Source: Grimontia indica (GTDB lineage: Bacteria > Pseudomonadota > Gammaproteobacteria > Enterobacterales > Vibrionaceae). From it: 64,000 nucleotides of DNA. The notes beneath the pieces are model-generated. The model saw nothing but the letters and a program-made list of their open reading frames with translations, was not told the DNA's origin and did no database searches. A program made the position numbers and the translations under genes. This document shows positions 1 through 9,120 of this stretch, piece after piece. Location: positions 248,001-312,000 of the forward strand of contig NZ_ANFM02000006.1 of the NCBI RefSeq assembly GCF_000333895.2, read 5' to 3'. The number at the start of each line of letters is the position of its first letter. Positions within the stretch are counted from its first letter, which is position 1.

Positions 1-176
1 GAGATTCCGAACGTGTGCATGACGTGCAGATCACAGTTCTGCACTACAGCAGCTCACCTGAATAAAGTATCATTAATTCTATCAATACCACGTCATTCGT
101 GCGTTTCAGAGTGCACAGGCATCGAATCTTACGCTAAACTCCCAGCGAGCAAATTACAAAGAAATGAGTAGCGAAC

Positions 177-608
177 ATGTCGCACGAAGAAATTGAAGTA
201 GAAGCGCTGGGTATCGAAGTCTCTTCCCAGCCAGTAGAACTTTATAAAGTATTAAAGATCGCCAACGCCGTTAGCGGTGGTGGTGAAGCCAAAATGGCGA
301 TCGCAGAAGGCTATGTCTTCGTGAACGGCGAAGTAGAAACCCGTAAACGTTGCAAAATCTATGATGGCGACGTGATTGCGTTTAACGAAGAGTTTTATGT
401 CGTGCTTTGTGATACGCCACCTGCGCCGGTTGAACCAAAGCAGAAAAAGCCAAAACAGCAGCAACCGCAACAAGCAATACAAAAGCCAAAAGCACAGAAG
501 CAAGCAGCTAAAAAGCAAACGGCAAAGCCAACTAAATCAGCAAAAAGAAAAACGAAGCCTCAAACCGAAGAGCGCGCGGAAAACGGCAGAAGAATCATTT
601 CTTTCTGA
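177..608 (+). CDS. S4-domain RNA-binding protein (YbcJ-like) with Lys/Gln/Pro-rich tail
   Basis: Small cytoplasmic RNA-binding protein. Residues about 18-85 have the S4 fold pattern seen in YbcJ-type proteins: the run SGGGEAKMAIAEG, then VNGEVETRKRCKI, then a beta strand ending in EEFYVVL. The tail from about residue 86 is low-complexity, dominated by Lys, Gln, Ala and Pro, and is longer than in E. coli YbcJ (about 70 residues in all); it is probably disordered and binds nucleic acid by charge. The ATG at 177 has only a weak ribosome site. A strong hairpin terminator follows about 30 bp after the stop, so it is probably transcribed alone. The RNA target cannot be told from the sequence. Confidence 0.85.
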   Translation: MSHEEIEVEALGIEVSSQPVELYKVLKIANAVSGGGEAKMAIAEGYVFVNGEVETRKRCKIYDGDVIAFNEEFYVVLCDTPPAPVEPKQKKPKQQQPQQAIQKPKAQKQAAKKQTAKPTKSAKRKTKPQTEERAENGRRIISF

Positions 609-640
609 ATCCTGACTTCACAGAGAAACGCCACACGAAG

Positions 641-668
641 AAAAGCCACCTAAACGGTGGCTTTTTGC
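641..668 (+). terminator. Rho-independent terminator after the S4 gene
   Basis: AAAAGCCACC, a short loop and GGTGGCTTTTT form a GC-containing stem followed by a T-run, about 30 bp after the stop at 608. Confidence 0.85.
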
Positions 669-1190
669 TTAACTCTAAAGGTTGAAAATCGAATACTGTG
701 GTGTTGTCGTAGATATAGCGTGCCTCACATTGCTCACTACGTTGAGCTACCGTGCCTCGTGCATTTGCATCTCATGGGCTATGTGATGTGTAAGGACTTT
801 TTCAGTTTTGGTGTATTTCTACACTGGTGTAACATTCCAAATTGTTATGCGACCCAAACTCGTCGCCAGCACTCTTTTGCCCGGCGGACTCGAGCTTCAA
901 AGCTCATCCTCATTCGTCTAAATTTCTGGGTGCAATTTGATTATAGGTAACCTTGACGAAGGGGCTAGATTGCATTTCTGTGATTGTGATCAGGTTTCCG
1001 CTTTCGACAATATCAGTCTTTTGGGGTGATTTTTCGGCAGGAATTATGCTTTAAACCCTTGCCACACAAGGCCTGAACGATATTTCCAGAAATTCGCTGC
1101 CCCTATTGTCTGAAATTAATAAAGAAATTTCGCAAACCCACTCACAACCATAAATCAGCAGGCGTATAATGCCCACTCTGCAGTTAGCTC
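669..1190. other. Non-coding gap upstream of the TDT transporter
   Basis: About 520 bp with no convincing gene. One open frame crosses 657-950, but it begins inside the terminator, has no ribosome site and its product (rich in Cys, His and Arg) matches nothing recognisable. The stretch around 700-955 could be a decayed gene or unrecognised repeat. The promoter of the transporter at 1191 should lie in the last 150 bp; no strong box was picked out. Confidence 0.4.
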
Positions 1191-2141
1191 ATGGATGTTA
1201 GATTGACGGCTTTCCACTCCCCATTTCGATTTATACCTACCGCCCAGTCATCCCTTGCGATGGCATTTTTTGGGCTAGGTGTCGCATGGTCTCTCTACCA
1301 CCCAATAACTGGACATCTCACCCGCCCCATGCTTTCTACAATCGGCATTTTGTTGATTGCTCCTGTTTGGCTCAAATATATCTTTGAGCCAAAGCGTTTC
1401 TTCCAGGATCTCAGAGACCCGCTTTACGGTAGCTTGATGGCGCCCATGACTATGTCGCTATTGTTGATGGCAGATTTTCTGGCGGAAGTGAATGTCAGCG
1501 TGGCAGCTGTTGTCTGGTATCCGGCGATGACGATGCACATCTTCATGATGTGTTATTTCTTCTTTCACCAGTTGAAGAACTTTGAGAAGTGCAACATCTA
1601 CCCGAGTTGGTTCCTATATCCAGTCGGGTTAATCAGCAGCACATTGGCAGGTCCAAAACTGGGGTTTGATAACGAATCTGCCCTGCTGGCCCACATTTGT
1701 ATCGGTGCGTATTTCTGCATGTTGCCATTTGTGCTTTATCGGCTTTGCTTTTTGGAAAGTTTACCGAGGAACTCCCGCCCGGTACTGGCAATCATGGCAG
1801 CACCGGTGAACCTTGCGCTCACCGCGTATTTGGTCAACATGCCAACTCCTGATCCTGTTTTGGCTGGCGCCTTGGCCGGAGTCGGTATCATGATGACCCT
1901 GTTCGTTTATCTCTGCTATATCGACCTGCTCAAAGAGCCCTTCCAGCCCACGCTCGCAGCACTGACCTTCCCTTCGGTTATCAGTGCAGTTGCTATGGAG
2001 CGATTGATTCTCTGGTTAGGCAAGGACTTCCCACACTGGACATGGCTGGAGCGATTAGGTCTGGTCGAACTGACAGTCGCAACGCTTCTGGTGAGCTGGG
2101 TCAGTTTTTGCTATTGCCGACACTATGGGTTTGGTAAGTAA
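1191..2141 (+). CDS. TDT/SLAC1-family anion transporter (tellurite-resistance/dicarboxylate type)
   Basis: Integral inner-membrane protein of 316 residues with about ten hydrophobic segments, the size and topology of the tellurite-resistance/dicarboxylate transporter (TDT) family that includes TehA, Mae1 and plant SLAC1. Typical features are the N-terminal block PFRFIPTAQSSLAMAFFGLG, YGSLMAPMTMSLLLMAD in the second to third segments, and short loops throughout. TehA is a trimeric anion channel, but substrates of individual bacterial members vary, so tellurite or dicarboxylate transport is not claimed. It is monocistronic, facing the urease unit tail to tail across a shared hairpin. The ATG at 1191 lacks a strong ribosome site and the start may be slightly downstream. 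Confidence 0.8.
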   Translation: MDVRLTAFHSPFRFIPTAQSSLAMAFFGLGVAWSLYHPITGHLTRPMLSTIGILLIAPVWLKYIFEPKRFFQDLRDPLYGSLMAPMTMSLLLMADFLAEVNVSVAAVVWYPAMTMHIFMMCYFFFHQLKNFEKCNIYPSWFLYPVGLISSTLAGPKLGFDNESALLAHICIGAYFCMLPFVLYRLCFLESLPRNSRPVLAIMAAPVNLALTAYLVNMPTPDPVLAGALAGVGIMMTLFVYLCYIDLLKEPFQPTLAALTFPSVISAVAMERLILWLGKDFPHWTWLERLGLVELTVATLLVSWVSFCYCRHYGFGK

Positions 2142-2167
2142 ATAGCGCTAGATATAACAAAATGAGA

Positions 2168-2192
2168 AGCGGGTTTATCAACCCGCTTTTTT
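2168..2192. terminator. Bidirectional terminator between the TDT gene and ureG
   Basis: AGCGGGTT, loop TATC, AACCCGCT then TTTTT. The ureG stop codon lies in the loop, so the last ureG codons are part of the terminator. The A-run on the left side would give a U-run for minus-strand transcripts. Confidence 0.8.
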
Positions 2193-2798
2193 CAACATTC
2201 CTTCCGTCTCGAGGAAATGAATCACTTCCGCCAGCCCCACACCTTCTTTCAGGTTGGAAAAGACATAAGGTTTCACCGGACGCATTCTTTTGGTATCCGA
2301 ATCCATCACATCGAGGTTTGCACCAACGTAAGGTGCCAAGTCGATTTTGTTGATCACCAGTAGGTCAGAACGGGTAATGCCCGGTCCACCTTTGCGTGGG
2401 ATCTTCTCGCCTTCTGCCACATCAATCACGTAGATTGTCAGATCAGCAAGTTCAGGGCTAAACGTGGCACTCAGGTTATCGCCGCCGCTTTCGATAAATA
2501 CCAAATCCAGATCTTTATGAAGCTTTGACAATCCCTCAACTGCTTCAAGGTTCATTGACGCATCTTCACGAATCGCGGTGTGCGGACAACCACCTGTTTC
2601 CACCCCAACAATGCGTTCTGCAGGCAAAGCCTCGGCCTCGGTCAAAATGCGCTGATCTTCACGGGTATAAATATCATTGGTGACGACAGCCACCGAATAG
2701 GTATCACGCATGGCTTTACATAGCACTTCTAAAAGCGCCGTTTTTCCTGACCCTACCGGGCCACCCACACCGACTCTTAGCGGTTGTTTATAATCCAT
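2178..2798 (-). CDS. ureG: Urease accessory GTPase UreG
   Basis: GTPase that powers nickel delivery to apo-urease as part of the UreD-UreF-UreG complex. The P-loop GPVGSGKT is at about residues 13-20, the nickel-binding Cys-Pro-His motif of the family sits in [13 protein letters not shown] at about 68-80, and [15 protein letters not shown] follows at about 100. At 206 residues it has the normal length. The ATG at 2798 is preferred over the one at 2804 because AAGGAG lies 8 bases before the former and almost touches the latter. It is the last gene of the urea unit, 11 bp after ureF, and ends in the shared terminator. Confidence 0.97.
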   Translation of the reverse strand: MDYKQPLRVGVGGPVGSGKTALLEVLCKAMRDTYSVAVVTNDIYTREDQRILTEAEALPAERIVGVETGGCPHTAIREDASMNLEAVEGLSKLHKDLDLVFIESGGDNLSATFSPELADLTIYVIDVAEGEKIPRKGGPGITRSDLLVINKIDLAPYVGANLDVMDSDTKRMRPVKPYVFSNLKEGVGLAEVIHFLETEGMLKKAG

Positions 2799-2809
2799 CT
2801 TCATTCTCC

Positions 2810-3478
2810 TTATGAGCGGAATAGCCGCGTGTATTGCGTTTCATGGCAGCTCGACGCGATGGCCTGCGCTGGTGCAAAAGAGCCAACTTGTTCGTCAGCG
2901 ATAAAACGCGACGCTTCGACGACTTCCTGCAAAGCATCTGACACATCCATCAACACACGCTGTCCCGCTGTTTGTCCTAACGGCACCATTTTCACACCAG
3001 CGACGACACAGTTTTCCAACCAACTCCATGCATAGCCGTGGCAAAGAGATTCTTCTTCAATGCCCCATTTCATTCCGGCATACGCGAAGCCTGCGACCTG
3101 ACTTTTCGCCAGCAACACATCTAACTGGCTTTCCGCTTCAACCAGCTCAAGCTGCTGCAACAGCTTCAGCATGGTGCGTCCACGCTGGAGCTCTTCCGTT
3201 CTTAGTTCCATCGTTTCGCGGCTGGCATACAGCCAATCGCACCAATAGTTTGCTGTCTCTAAATCTTCCGACTTCAGCGCTGCGAAAACACGGCGCAGCA
3301 AGGGCAGTTCGAGCTGTTGCAAGCTGTCTGTTGCCAAGCTCACCAGCCAGTCCTTCAATGCAGATTCACTGTCAACCCAGCCTGTTTCTATCGCCCACTC
3401 CAAACCTTGTGAGTAGCTGAATGCTCCCACAGGCAAAGAAGGACTGATAAGTTGAAACAGACGATAATCGGATTGCAT
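2810..3478 (-). CDS. ureF: Urease accessory protein UreF
   Basis: All-helical UreF (222 residues), which bridges UreD on apo-urease and the UreG GTPase during nickel insertion. The N-terminal block [20 protein letters not shown] and the later [22 protein letters not shown] region are typical of UreF. The ATG lies 2 bp past the stop of the preceding small gene and has no ribosome site of its own, which suggests translational coupling to that gene. It is followed by ureG after 11 bp. Confidence 0.96.
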   Translation of the reverse strand: MQSDYRLFQLISPSLPVGAFSYSQGLEWAIETGWVDSESALKDWLVSLATDSLQQLELPLLRRVFAALKSEDLETANYWCDWLYASRETMELRTEELQRGRTMLKLLQQLELVEAESQLDVLLAKSQVAGFAYAGMKWGIEEESLCHGYAWSWLENCVVAGVKMVPLGQTAGQRVLMDVSDALQEVVEASRFIADEQVGSFAPAQAIASSCHETQYTRLFRS

Positions 3479-3480
3479 GA

Positions 3481-3672
3481 CTAACGGCCGTTGAACATGC
3501 GGTGAATCATGTAGCCAATTCCCGCCGCAGCTACCAGCATTAATACAGTTTCAAACGGGTGCGCCTGCGCGGTGGCCAAAATATGATGCGGCGTCTCAGT
3601 ATGCGGTTCGCCAGTAATGTGTGCAAACGCGGGAAACGGTAATGCCAGCGCAGCGATAAGTAATTTTTTCAT
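3481..3672 (-). CDS. Small His-rich secreted or membrane protein inside the urease operon
   Basis: Product of 63 residues that I do not recognise as a named urease protein. It has a cleavable-type signal peptide (MKKLLIAALALPFPAFA), then a short segment with His at 18, 25, 29, 30 and 38 (AHITGEPHTETPHH), then a hydrophobic helix VLMLVAAAGIGYMIHRMF near the C terminus. A GGAG ribosome site sits about 7 bases before the ATG. The mature N terminus with several His resembles the nickel-related start of HupE/UreJ proteins, but at a third of their length and with one membrane span it is not UreJ. Its place between ureE and ureF, and the lack of a separate ureF ribosome site, make a role in nickel handling likely but unproven. 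Confidence 0.8.
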   Translation of the reverse strand: MKKLLIAALALPFPAFAHITGEPHTETPHHILATAQAHPFETVLMLVAAAGIGYMIHRMFNGR

Positions 3673-3709
3673 AGTCCTGTCTCCTTGACTGAATGTATTA
3701 AATCTAAAA

Positions 3710-4177
3710 TCAATGATGATGGTGATGACCGGATGAGTGGCCGCCATAAGCGCCCGCTTCTGGCTCAAAAGGGGCCATTTCGACCACCACACGGCCTCCG
3801 AGTAATCCCACCATTTCGTCTAAAACGTGGTCATGCTGATAACGTACCCACCAATCACCCACTTGCAACGGTACATGGCGGTTACCCAAGTGGTAAGCGA
3901 GCCGAGCCAATAACACGCCATCATCAGCGTGTACGGTTGATACTTTTTCCTCTGCCGCGATAACACGAACTTGGTGGCCGCAGGTTGATACCAACACATC
4001 ACCACCGCGAAGCGTTTGCCCACGGGGAAGAAACAACCCAGCCTCACTGCCGTTGTCCAACGTGACGCGGATACGGCTTTTTATTCTTGAATCAATGCCC
4101 AGGTGAATGGTCGCCAATTCGGTGATATCACTTTCCCTGACATCCGATGCTTTGATGATTTCTGTAAATTCGATCAT
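3710..4177 (-). CDS. ureE: Urease nickel metallochaperone UreE
   Basis: UreE delivers nickel to the urease maturation complex. The protein (155 residues) has the N-terminal peptide-binding domain (SRIRVTLDNGSEAGLFLPRG), then the metal-binding domain with LARLAYHLGNRHVPLQVG and the conserved YQHDHVLDEM. It ends in a His-rich tail, GGHSSGHHHHH, as in Klebsiella UreE, which can bind extra nickel. Ribosome site GAGGT lies before the ATG. It sits between ureC (8 bp upstream) and the small His-rich gene. Confidence 0.97.
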   Translation of the reverse strand: MIEFTEIIKASDVRESDITELATIHLGIDSRIKSRIRVTLDNGSEAGLFLPRGQTLRGGDVLVSTCGHQVRVIAAEEKVSTVHADDGVLLARLAYHLGNRHVPLQVGDWWVRYQHDHVLDEMVGLLGGRVVVEMAPFEPEAGAYGGHSSGHHHHH

Positions 4178-4185
4178 TTTTTACC

Positions 4186-5892
4186 TCAGAACAGGAAGTA
4201 ACGTTGCGCCATCGGCAACACATCAGCAGGCTGGCAAACCAGTAATTGGCCATCAGCACGAACCTCATAGGTTTGAGGATCCACTTCGATCGTTGGCTGC
4301 CAGTCGTTCAGTTTCATGTCTTTCTTGCGGATGTTTCTGCAGTTTTTCACTGCCACTGCACCACTCTTCAGATCGAGCATTTCCGGTACACCGTTATCAA
4401 TCGACATCTGAGACATAAACAACAGCGAGCTCTGTGCTGGGCCTGCACCAAAAGAACCAAACATAGGGCGGTAATGCACAGGCTGAGGTGTTGGAATGGA
4501 GCCATTTGGATCGCCCATAGGCGCAGTAGCAATTAAGCCGCCTTTGATCACCAGCGAAGGTTTCACGCCAAAGAAAGCAGGCTTCCAAAGTACCAGGTCC
4601 GCCAATTTGCCCTTTTCAATCGAGCCCACTTCATGGGCGACGCCATGAGTAATCGCCGGGTTAATGGTGTATTTCGCCACATAACGTTTGATTCTCGCGT
4701 TATCGCTATAGCTGCTGTCGCCTTCCAACGCACCAAACTGCACTTTCATCTTGTGCGCGGTTTGCCAGGTACGAAGGATGACTTCACCGACTCGTCCCAT
4801 GGCCTGCGAGTCCGACGAAATCATCGAAAACGCCCCCATGTCGTGAAGCATGTCTTCCGCCGCAATGGTTTCGCGGCGAATACGGGATTCCGCGAACGCG
4901 ATGTCTTCGGCGATGGACGGTGAAAGGTGGTGACACACCATCAACATGTCGAGGTGTTCATCCACCGTATTGACCGTGTAAGGACGGGTTGGGTTAGTCG
5001 AAGACGGCAACACGTTAGCCAGACCTGCCGCTTTAATGATGTCCGGCGCGTGACCACCGCCCGCCCCTTCGGTGTGATAGGTATGTATGACGCGATCACC
5101 AATCGCATTCAGCGTCGATTCCACAAAGCCACACTCGTTGAGCGTATCGGTATGAATCGCAACCTGAGTATCCGTCACTTCCGCCACGCTTAAACAGCAA
5201 TCAATCGCTGCTGGCGTTGAGCCCCAGTCTTCGTGCAGTTTCAAGCCACAGGCACCCGCCGCAATTTGCTCGTCCAGCGCGTCCGGTAAGCTCGCGTTAC
5301 CTTTACCCAGCAAACCGAAGTTCATCGGGAACGCATCCAACGATTCGAGCATGCGGTGAATGTTCCAAGGTCCCGGCGTACAGGTTGTCGCATTGGTGCC
5401 TGTCGCTGGGCCAGTACCGCCACCGATCATAGTAGTCACGCCAGAGGTCAGTGCTTCTTCGATTTGCTGCGGGCAGATAAAGTGGATGTGAGAATCAATG
5501 CCGCCCGCTGTCAGGATTTGACCTTCCCCCGCCACCACTTCAGTGCCCGGGCCAATGATGATATCGACATTGTCCTGAATGTCCGGGTTACCGGCTTTGC
5601 CTATACCCGCAATGCGACCGCCTTTTACAGCGACATCTGCTTTTACGATGCCCCAGTAATCGAGCACGACAACATTGGTGATCACCATGTCCGGTGTTTC
5701 GCTGCTAGGGCGCTGGCTTTGTCCCATACCATCGCGAATAGTTTTACCGCCGCCGAATTTCACCTCGTCGCCGTAAACCGTGAAGTCTTTTTCCACTTCC
5801 AGCCAGAGTTCGGTGTCCGCCAAGCGCACACAGTCGCCTGTGGTTGGACCGAACATTTCTGCATAAGCGCTTCGGGATATTTTCTTACTCAT
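4186..5892 (-). CDS. ureC: Urease alpha (catalytic) subunit
   Basis: Catalytic subunit hydrolysing urea to ammonia and carbamate at a dinuclear nickel centre. All landmarks are present: the nickel ligands in GGIDSHIHF, the carbamylated lysine in GLKLHEDWG, the ligand and catalytic His in [15 protein letters not shown], the flap [20 protein letters not shown] and the aspartate ligand in [12 protein letters not shown]. From the ATG at 5892 it has 568 residues, the usual UreC length; AAGGAT lies upstream. An upstream in-frame start would add 11 residues overlapping ureB and is unlikely. It is 1 bp from ureB and 8 bp from ureE. Confidence 0.98.
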   Translation of the reverse strand: MSKKISRSAYAEMFGPTTGDCVRLADTELWLEVEKDFTVYGDEVKFGGGKTIRDGMGQSQRPSSETPDMVITNVVVLDYWGIVKADVAVKGGRIAGIGKAGNPDIQDNVDIIIGPGTEVVAGEGQILTAGGIDSHIHFICPQQIEEALTSGVTTMIGGGTGPATGTNATTCTPGPWNIHRMLESLDAFPMNFGLLGKGNASLPDALDEQIAAGACGLKLHEDWGSTPAAIDCCLSVAEVTDTQVAIHTDTLNECGFVESTLNAIGDRVIHTYHTEGAGGGHAPDIIKAAGLANVLPSSTNPTRPYTVNTVDEHLDMLMVCHHLSPSIAEDIAFAESRIRRETIAAEDMLHDMGAFSMISSDSQAMGRVGEVILRTWQTAHKMKVQFGALEGDSSYSDNARIKRYVAKYTINPAITHGVAHEVGSIEKGKLADLVLWKPAFFGVKPSLVIKGGLIATAPMGDPNGSIPTPQPVHYRPMFGSFGAGPAQSSLLFMSQMSIDNGVPEMLDLKSGAVAVKNCRNIRKKDMKLNDWQPTIEVDPQTYEVRADGQLLVCQPADVLPMAQRYFLF

Positions 5893-5893
5893 C

Positions 5894-6250
5894 TCAATCA
5901 TCCTTATCGCTGTTTGAAGCGCCATCTATCGGACCCATACAGCGCCCTTGAAAGCCATACACCTCACGAGAACCCGCGTAAGCCACAAGCTCTACAGAGC
6001 GACTTTGACCTGGTTCGAAACGTACCGCCGTGCCTGAAGGAATGTTGAGGCGAAATCCTTTTGTCATGTTGCGTTCAAAAACCAGCGCGTCATTCACTTC
6101 GAAAAAGTGATAGTGGGAGCCAACCTGGACTGGCCTGTCACCTGTGTTTGCTACATCAACGGTAACAGTTGGGCGACCTGCATTGAGTTCGATTTCCCCG
6201 TCTGCTGCGCGAATTTCACCCGGCGTGAAGGAACCTGTTTTTAGTTTCAT
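5894..6250 (-). CDS. ureB: Urease beta subunit
   Basis: Structural beta subunit of the bacterial three-subunit urease. The domain from [13 protein letters not shown] through [18 protein letters not shown] to [12 protein letters not shown] is typical UreB, followed by a short acidic tail rich in Ser, Asp and Lys. Length is 118 residues against about 100-110 for enterobacterial UreB. It follows ureA by 9 bp and precedes ureC by 1 bp. Confidence 0.97.
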   Translation of the reverse strand: MKLKTGSFTPGEIRAADGEIELNAGRPTVTVDVANTGDRPVQVGSHYHFFEVNDALVFERNMTKGFRLNIPSGTAVRFEPGQSRSVELVAYAGSREVYGFQGRCMGPIDGASNSDKDD

Positions 6251-6259
6251 TCTGGCCTC

Positions 6260-6562
6260 CTACACAATCGGATCATGAACAGTGACGAGCTTAGTGCCAT
6301 CAGGGAAAGTCGCTTCTACCTGCACGTCGTGGATCATCTCTGGCACCCCTTCCATCACGTCGTTGACGGTCAGGATAGTGCGACCGTAATCCATCAACTC
6401 CGCCACGGTTCGACCGTCTCGCGCGCCTTCCATAATGGCGGCGCTGATCAAGGCGACTGATTCGGGATAGTTCAACTTCAAGCCGCGCTCTTTACGTCGC
6501 TCAGCGAGCAAAGCCGCAGTAAATAACAGCAGCTTGTCCTTTTCTCTCGGGGTTAACTCCAT
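6260..6562 (-). CDS. ureA: Urease gamma subunit
   Basis: Small structural subunit. The ATG at 6562 gives exactly 100 residues beginning [20 protein letters not shown], the family start, with GAGGAG 7 bases upstream; a longer upstream reading adds ten residues not seen in UreA. The conserved [21 protein letters not shown] helix and the [18 protein letters not shown] end are present. It lies 71 bp after ureD, the largest gap among the ure genes. Confidence 0.98.
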   Translation of the reverse strand: MELTPREKDKLLLFTAALLAERRKERGLKLNYPESVALISAAIMEGARDGRTVAELMDYGRTILTVNDVMEGVPEMIHDVQVEATFPDGTKLVTVHDPIV

Positions 6563-6633
6563 GTGTTGACTCCTCGCAGTTTTCGCGGTCAATACACCGC
6601 TATAAATCAGTTACGCCAGAACACCACTATCCA

Positions 6634-7509
6634 TCAGGTACGCCAGATCCTCGGCACATCAGGAGTTGCGCCGGTCCAGTGTTTTCGAATTTTTAGCCAG
6701 CATTCCGTCAGAATGTGGAACAGGGTTTCTGTGTTTGATGCCAATGCCCGCACAGCCACCAATCCGTCGATATAGGTGATGCCAAGCTCTAGCTCTTTCG
6801 GTTTGTCCTGCTCAGCCCACCAGTTTTTAAGTAACTCAGACAAAGCCTCTGCATCGCCATACACGAACATCGAACCGACAACGGGATAGCCACGAAGCGC
6901 CGCAGCAGAGTGTTGTAGCGTGGCTGGATTGACGCGCAGGCGCTCGCAGAGAACGAGCTTGTCGTCGATGGAAATCGTGGTCATTCCATCAATCACGCCT
7001 TTATCGAAGGCTTGGTTGGAAACAGGCTGTCCCAAAGTCCAAATTTCCCAGCCTGCAAAGCGCGCATGAGAGGAAATTTGAATATCAGTACGGGTGACAA
7101 GATGGGCATTCGGAAACGCAATGTTTTCCAACGGCAACCACTCAAGACGACTGTCTTCACCCACTTTCAGCGATTGGTTTAACATCGCGACACGACCGTC
7201 TGAACGATAAAAACGGGTTGCGCCAGGAGTGGTCATTAATACTTCTGCGCCGTCTTTGGCGTCGACAAACACATTCAGGCTATCGCCACCCACCACGCCA
7301 CCCGGCGGATGCAATAAATGGCTGTGGCAAACACCGCCTTCCGGATACAAAGCGCGCTGCACCGCTAATGGGCCGCGGTGTAGGCAATCACGCAATACCG
7401 TTCGAGTACCGTTGTGCTGATAGCCGAGGCGAAGCTCCGCTTCCCATCGGCCGTGAGACTGGGTGTTCGGGACATTGCTTTCATAAACGTCAGAGAGCGT
7501 TTGTGCCAT
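6634..7509 (-). CDS. ureD: Urease accessory protein UreD (UreH)
   Basis: Scaffold that binds apo-urease and recruits UreF and UreG, providing the nickel path to the active site. The protein (291 residues) has the UreD signature LHPPGGVVGGDSLNV at about 67-81, TPGATRFYRSDG at about 94-105 and LPLENIAFPNAH at about 126. The ribosome site AGGAG lies before the ATG. It starts the ure half of the unit, 10 bp after urtE, so the importer genes run directly into the enzyme genes. Confidence 0.97.
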   Translation of the reverse strand: MAQTLSDVYESNVPNTQSHGRWEAELRLGYQHNGTRTVLRDCLHRGPLAVQRALYPEGGVCHSHLLHPPGGVVGGDSLNVFVDAKDGAEVLMTTPGATRFYRSDGRVAMLNQSLKVGEDSRLEWLPLENIAFPNAHLVTRTDIQISSHARFAGWEIWTLGQPVSNQAFDKGVIDGMTTISIDDKLVLCERLRVNPATLQHSAAALRGYPVVGSMFVYGDAEALSELLKNWWAEQDKPKELELGITYIDGLVAVRALASNTETLFHILTECWLKIRKHWTGATPDVPRIWRT

Positions 7510-7519
7510 ACAATCACTC

Positions 7520-8215
7520 CTACACAGTCAGATACTGTCGGATCAGATCATCAGAAAGCTCGTCCATTTCGCCGCTGGCAACGCTTCTTCCCCGATCAAG
7601 CAAACAGAATCTGTCGCCGACTTTGCGTGCGAAAGGCAGCTTCTGCTCAACAAGAATGACAGTGAGACCCATCTCCTGATTGAGTTTGCAGATGATGTCG
7701 CCAATTTCCTGCACGATGTTTGGCTGAATCCCTTCTGTTGGCTCATCCAACAGCAACAGTTTGGGGTCGATCACCAAAGCGCGGGCAATCGCCAACTGCT
7801 GTTGCTGACCACCTGATAGATCCCCGCCAAAGCGGCGCTTCATTTCCGCCAGAACAGGAAACAACTCATAGATGTAATCCGGGATTTTCCTGTCGTTCTT
7901 CGGGCGAATTGGCAGGCCGATTTCCAGATTTTCCTCAACGGTTAATCGTGGGAAGATCTGACGACCCTGCGGTACATAACCCACACCCGCTCGTGGTCGG
8001 TCTTCCGCGCGGCGAGGGGCAAGGTCATTGCCTTCCATCAGGATTTGACCAGTATCGACTTTCAACAGCCCCATGATGCTTTGTAGTAAGGTGGTTTTTC
8101 CGACGCCATTGCGTCCCATCACCACGGTGCATTGTCCTTTTGGCGCTTCAATGGAAAGATCCCAGAGTGTCTGACTCTCTCCGTAACGCTGATTTAATCC
8201 ATTTACTGTCAGCAT
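7520..8215 (-). CDS. urtE: Urea ABC transporter ATPase UrtE
   Basis: One of the two cytoplasmic ATPases of the high-affinity urea importer (HAAT/branched-chain type). Walker A is GRNGVGKTT, the signature LSGGQQQQLAIAR, Walker B LLLLDEPTEGI. The motif PTEGIQPNIVQEIGD is typical of UrtE and separates it from LivF. Length is 231 residues. GGAGAG lies before the ATG; it follows urtD by 11 bp and precedes ureD by 10 bp. Confidence 0.96.
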   Translation of the reverse strand: MLTVNGLNQRYGESQTLWDLSIEAPKGQCTVVMGRNGVGKTTLLQSIMGLLKVDTGQILMEGNDLAPRRAEDRPRAGVGYVPQGRQIFPRLTVEENLEIGLPIRPKNDRKIPDYIYELFPVLAEMKRRFGGDLSGGQQQQLAIARALVIDPKLLLLDEPTEGIQPNIVQEIGDIICKLNQEMGLTVILVEQKLPFARKVGDRFCLLDRGRSVASGEMDELSDDLIRQYLTV

Positions 8216-8226
8216 TAAGCTCTCTC

Positions 8227-9120
8227 CTATTGGCCCAAGTACACTTCGCGAACACGCTGGTCGTCCTGAATCGATTTCATCGATCCCTCTGCCAGCACAT
8301 GTCCTTGGTGAAGCACGGTCACTGTCGACGCAATGCTGCGAACAAAATCCATGTCGTGCTCAACCACCATGATCGAATGCTCTCCCGCCAGGGAAAGCAG
8401 CAATTCAGCAGTACGATCCATCTCCTGATGCGTCATGCCCGCTACGGGCTCATCCACCAGCAAAAGCTTGGGTTTCTGCATCAGCAACATGCCGATTTCA
8501 AGCCACTGTTTTTGGCCATGGGAAAGCTTACCCGCCAACATTCTGGACTGCGTGTCTAAGCCTATTAGCTCCAGTACTCTTTCTATGTCGCATTTCTGCT
8601 CACCAGATAAAACAGCCCGGAACAGGTGCCATGTCGATTTCTCACCCGCCATGGCGAGCTCAAGGTTTTCCCAAACTGACAACGCTTCAAATACGGTAGG
8701 TTTCTGGAATTTTCGGCCAATGCCCGCATTGGCAATTTCCGCTTCATCCATCTTGAGCAGGTTCAATTGCTGACCGAGCCAAACATCGCCCACATCCGGT
8801 CTCGTCTTCCCTGTGATGATGTCCATCATGGTGGTTTTACCCGCGCCATTTGGACCGATGATGCAACGAAGCTCGCCTTCTTTGATGTACAAATTCAAAT
8901 CGTTAATCGCTTTGAAACCATCAAAAGATACCGACACGCCTTCGACGTAGAGCAACATGCCGTTTTTCACGTCGACTTTTGGGTTGTATTGAGGCTTCAG
9001 GAAGCTGAATACCTGATCACGTCGGGTGATTTCATTCAGCAGCTCCGCCGTAGGATTAATTTCAGGCAGTTGTTCTTTTTGGTGGTTCATGCCTTCAACC
9101 ACCAAGGTTCTCGACATCAT
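8227..9120 (-). CDS. urtD: Urea ABC transporter ATPase UrtD
   Basis: Second ATPase of the urea importer. Walker A is GPNGAGKTT, the signature is the UrtD-type LSHGQKQWLEIGM (His in place of Gly), Walker B LLLVDEPVAGM, followed by the H-loop VEHDMDFVR. The ATG at 9120 overlaps the urtC stop as ATGA, with AAGGAG about 9 bases upstream, giving 297 residues. The first 50 residues are an extension before the nucleotide-binding fold, common in proteobacterial UrtD. Confidence 0.96.
   Translation of the reverse strand: MMSRTLVVEGMNHQKEQLPEINPTAELLNEITRRDQVFSFLKPQYNPKVDVKNGMLLYVEGVSVSFDGFKAINDLNLYIKEGELRCIIGPNGAGKTTMMDIITGKTRPDVGDVWLGQQLNLLKMDEAEIANAGIGRKFQKPTVFEALSVWENLELAMAGEKSTWHLFRAVLSGEQKCDIERVLELIGLDTQSRMLAGKLSHGQKQWLEIGMLLMQKPKLLLVDEPVAGMTHQEMDRTAELLLSLAGEHSIMVVEHDMDFVRSIASTVTVLHQGHVLAEGSMKSIQDDQRVREVYLGQ

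Noticed and set aside
657-950. Possible small protein after the first terminator
   Set aside because: It begins within the terminator, has no ribosome site and no familiar sequence.
3481-3672. Calling the small urease-operon gene ureJ
   Set aside because: UreJ/HupE proteins are about three times longer with six or more spans; only the His-rich start is similar.
5893-5925. Upstream in-frame start for ureC
   Set aside because: It would overlap ureB and give a longer UreC than usual; the ATG at 5892 has a ribosome site and matches family length.
5356-6048. Open frame of 230 codons on the plus strand opposite ureC/ureB
   Set aside because: It is antisense to two certain urease genes, has no recognisable domain, and the composition is a mirror of the urease codon pattern.
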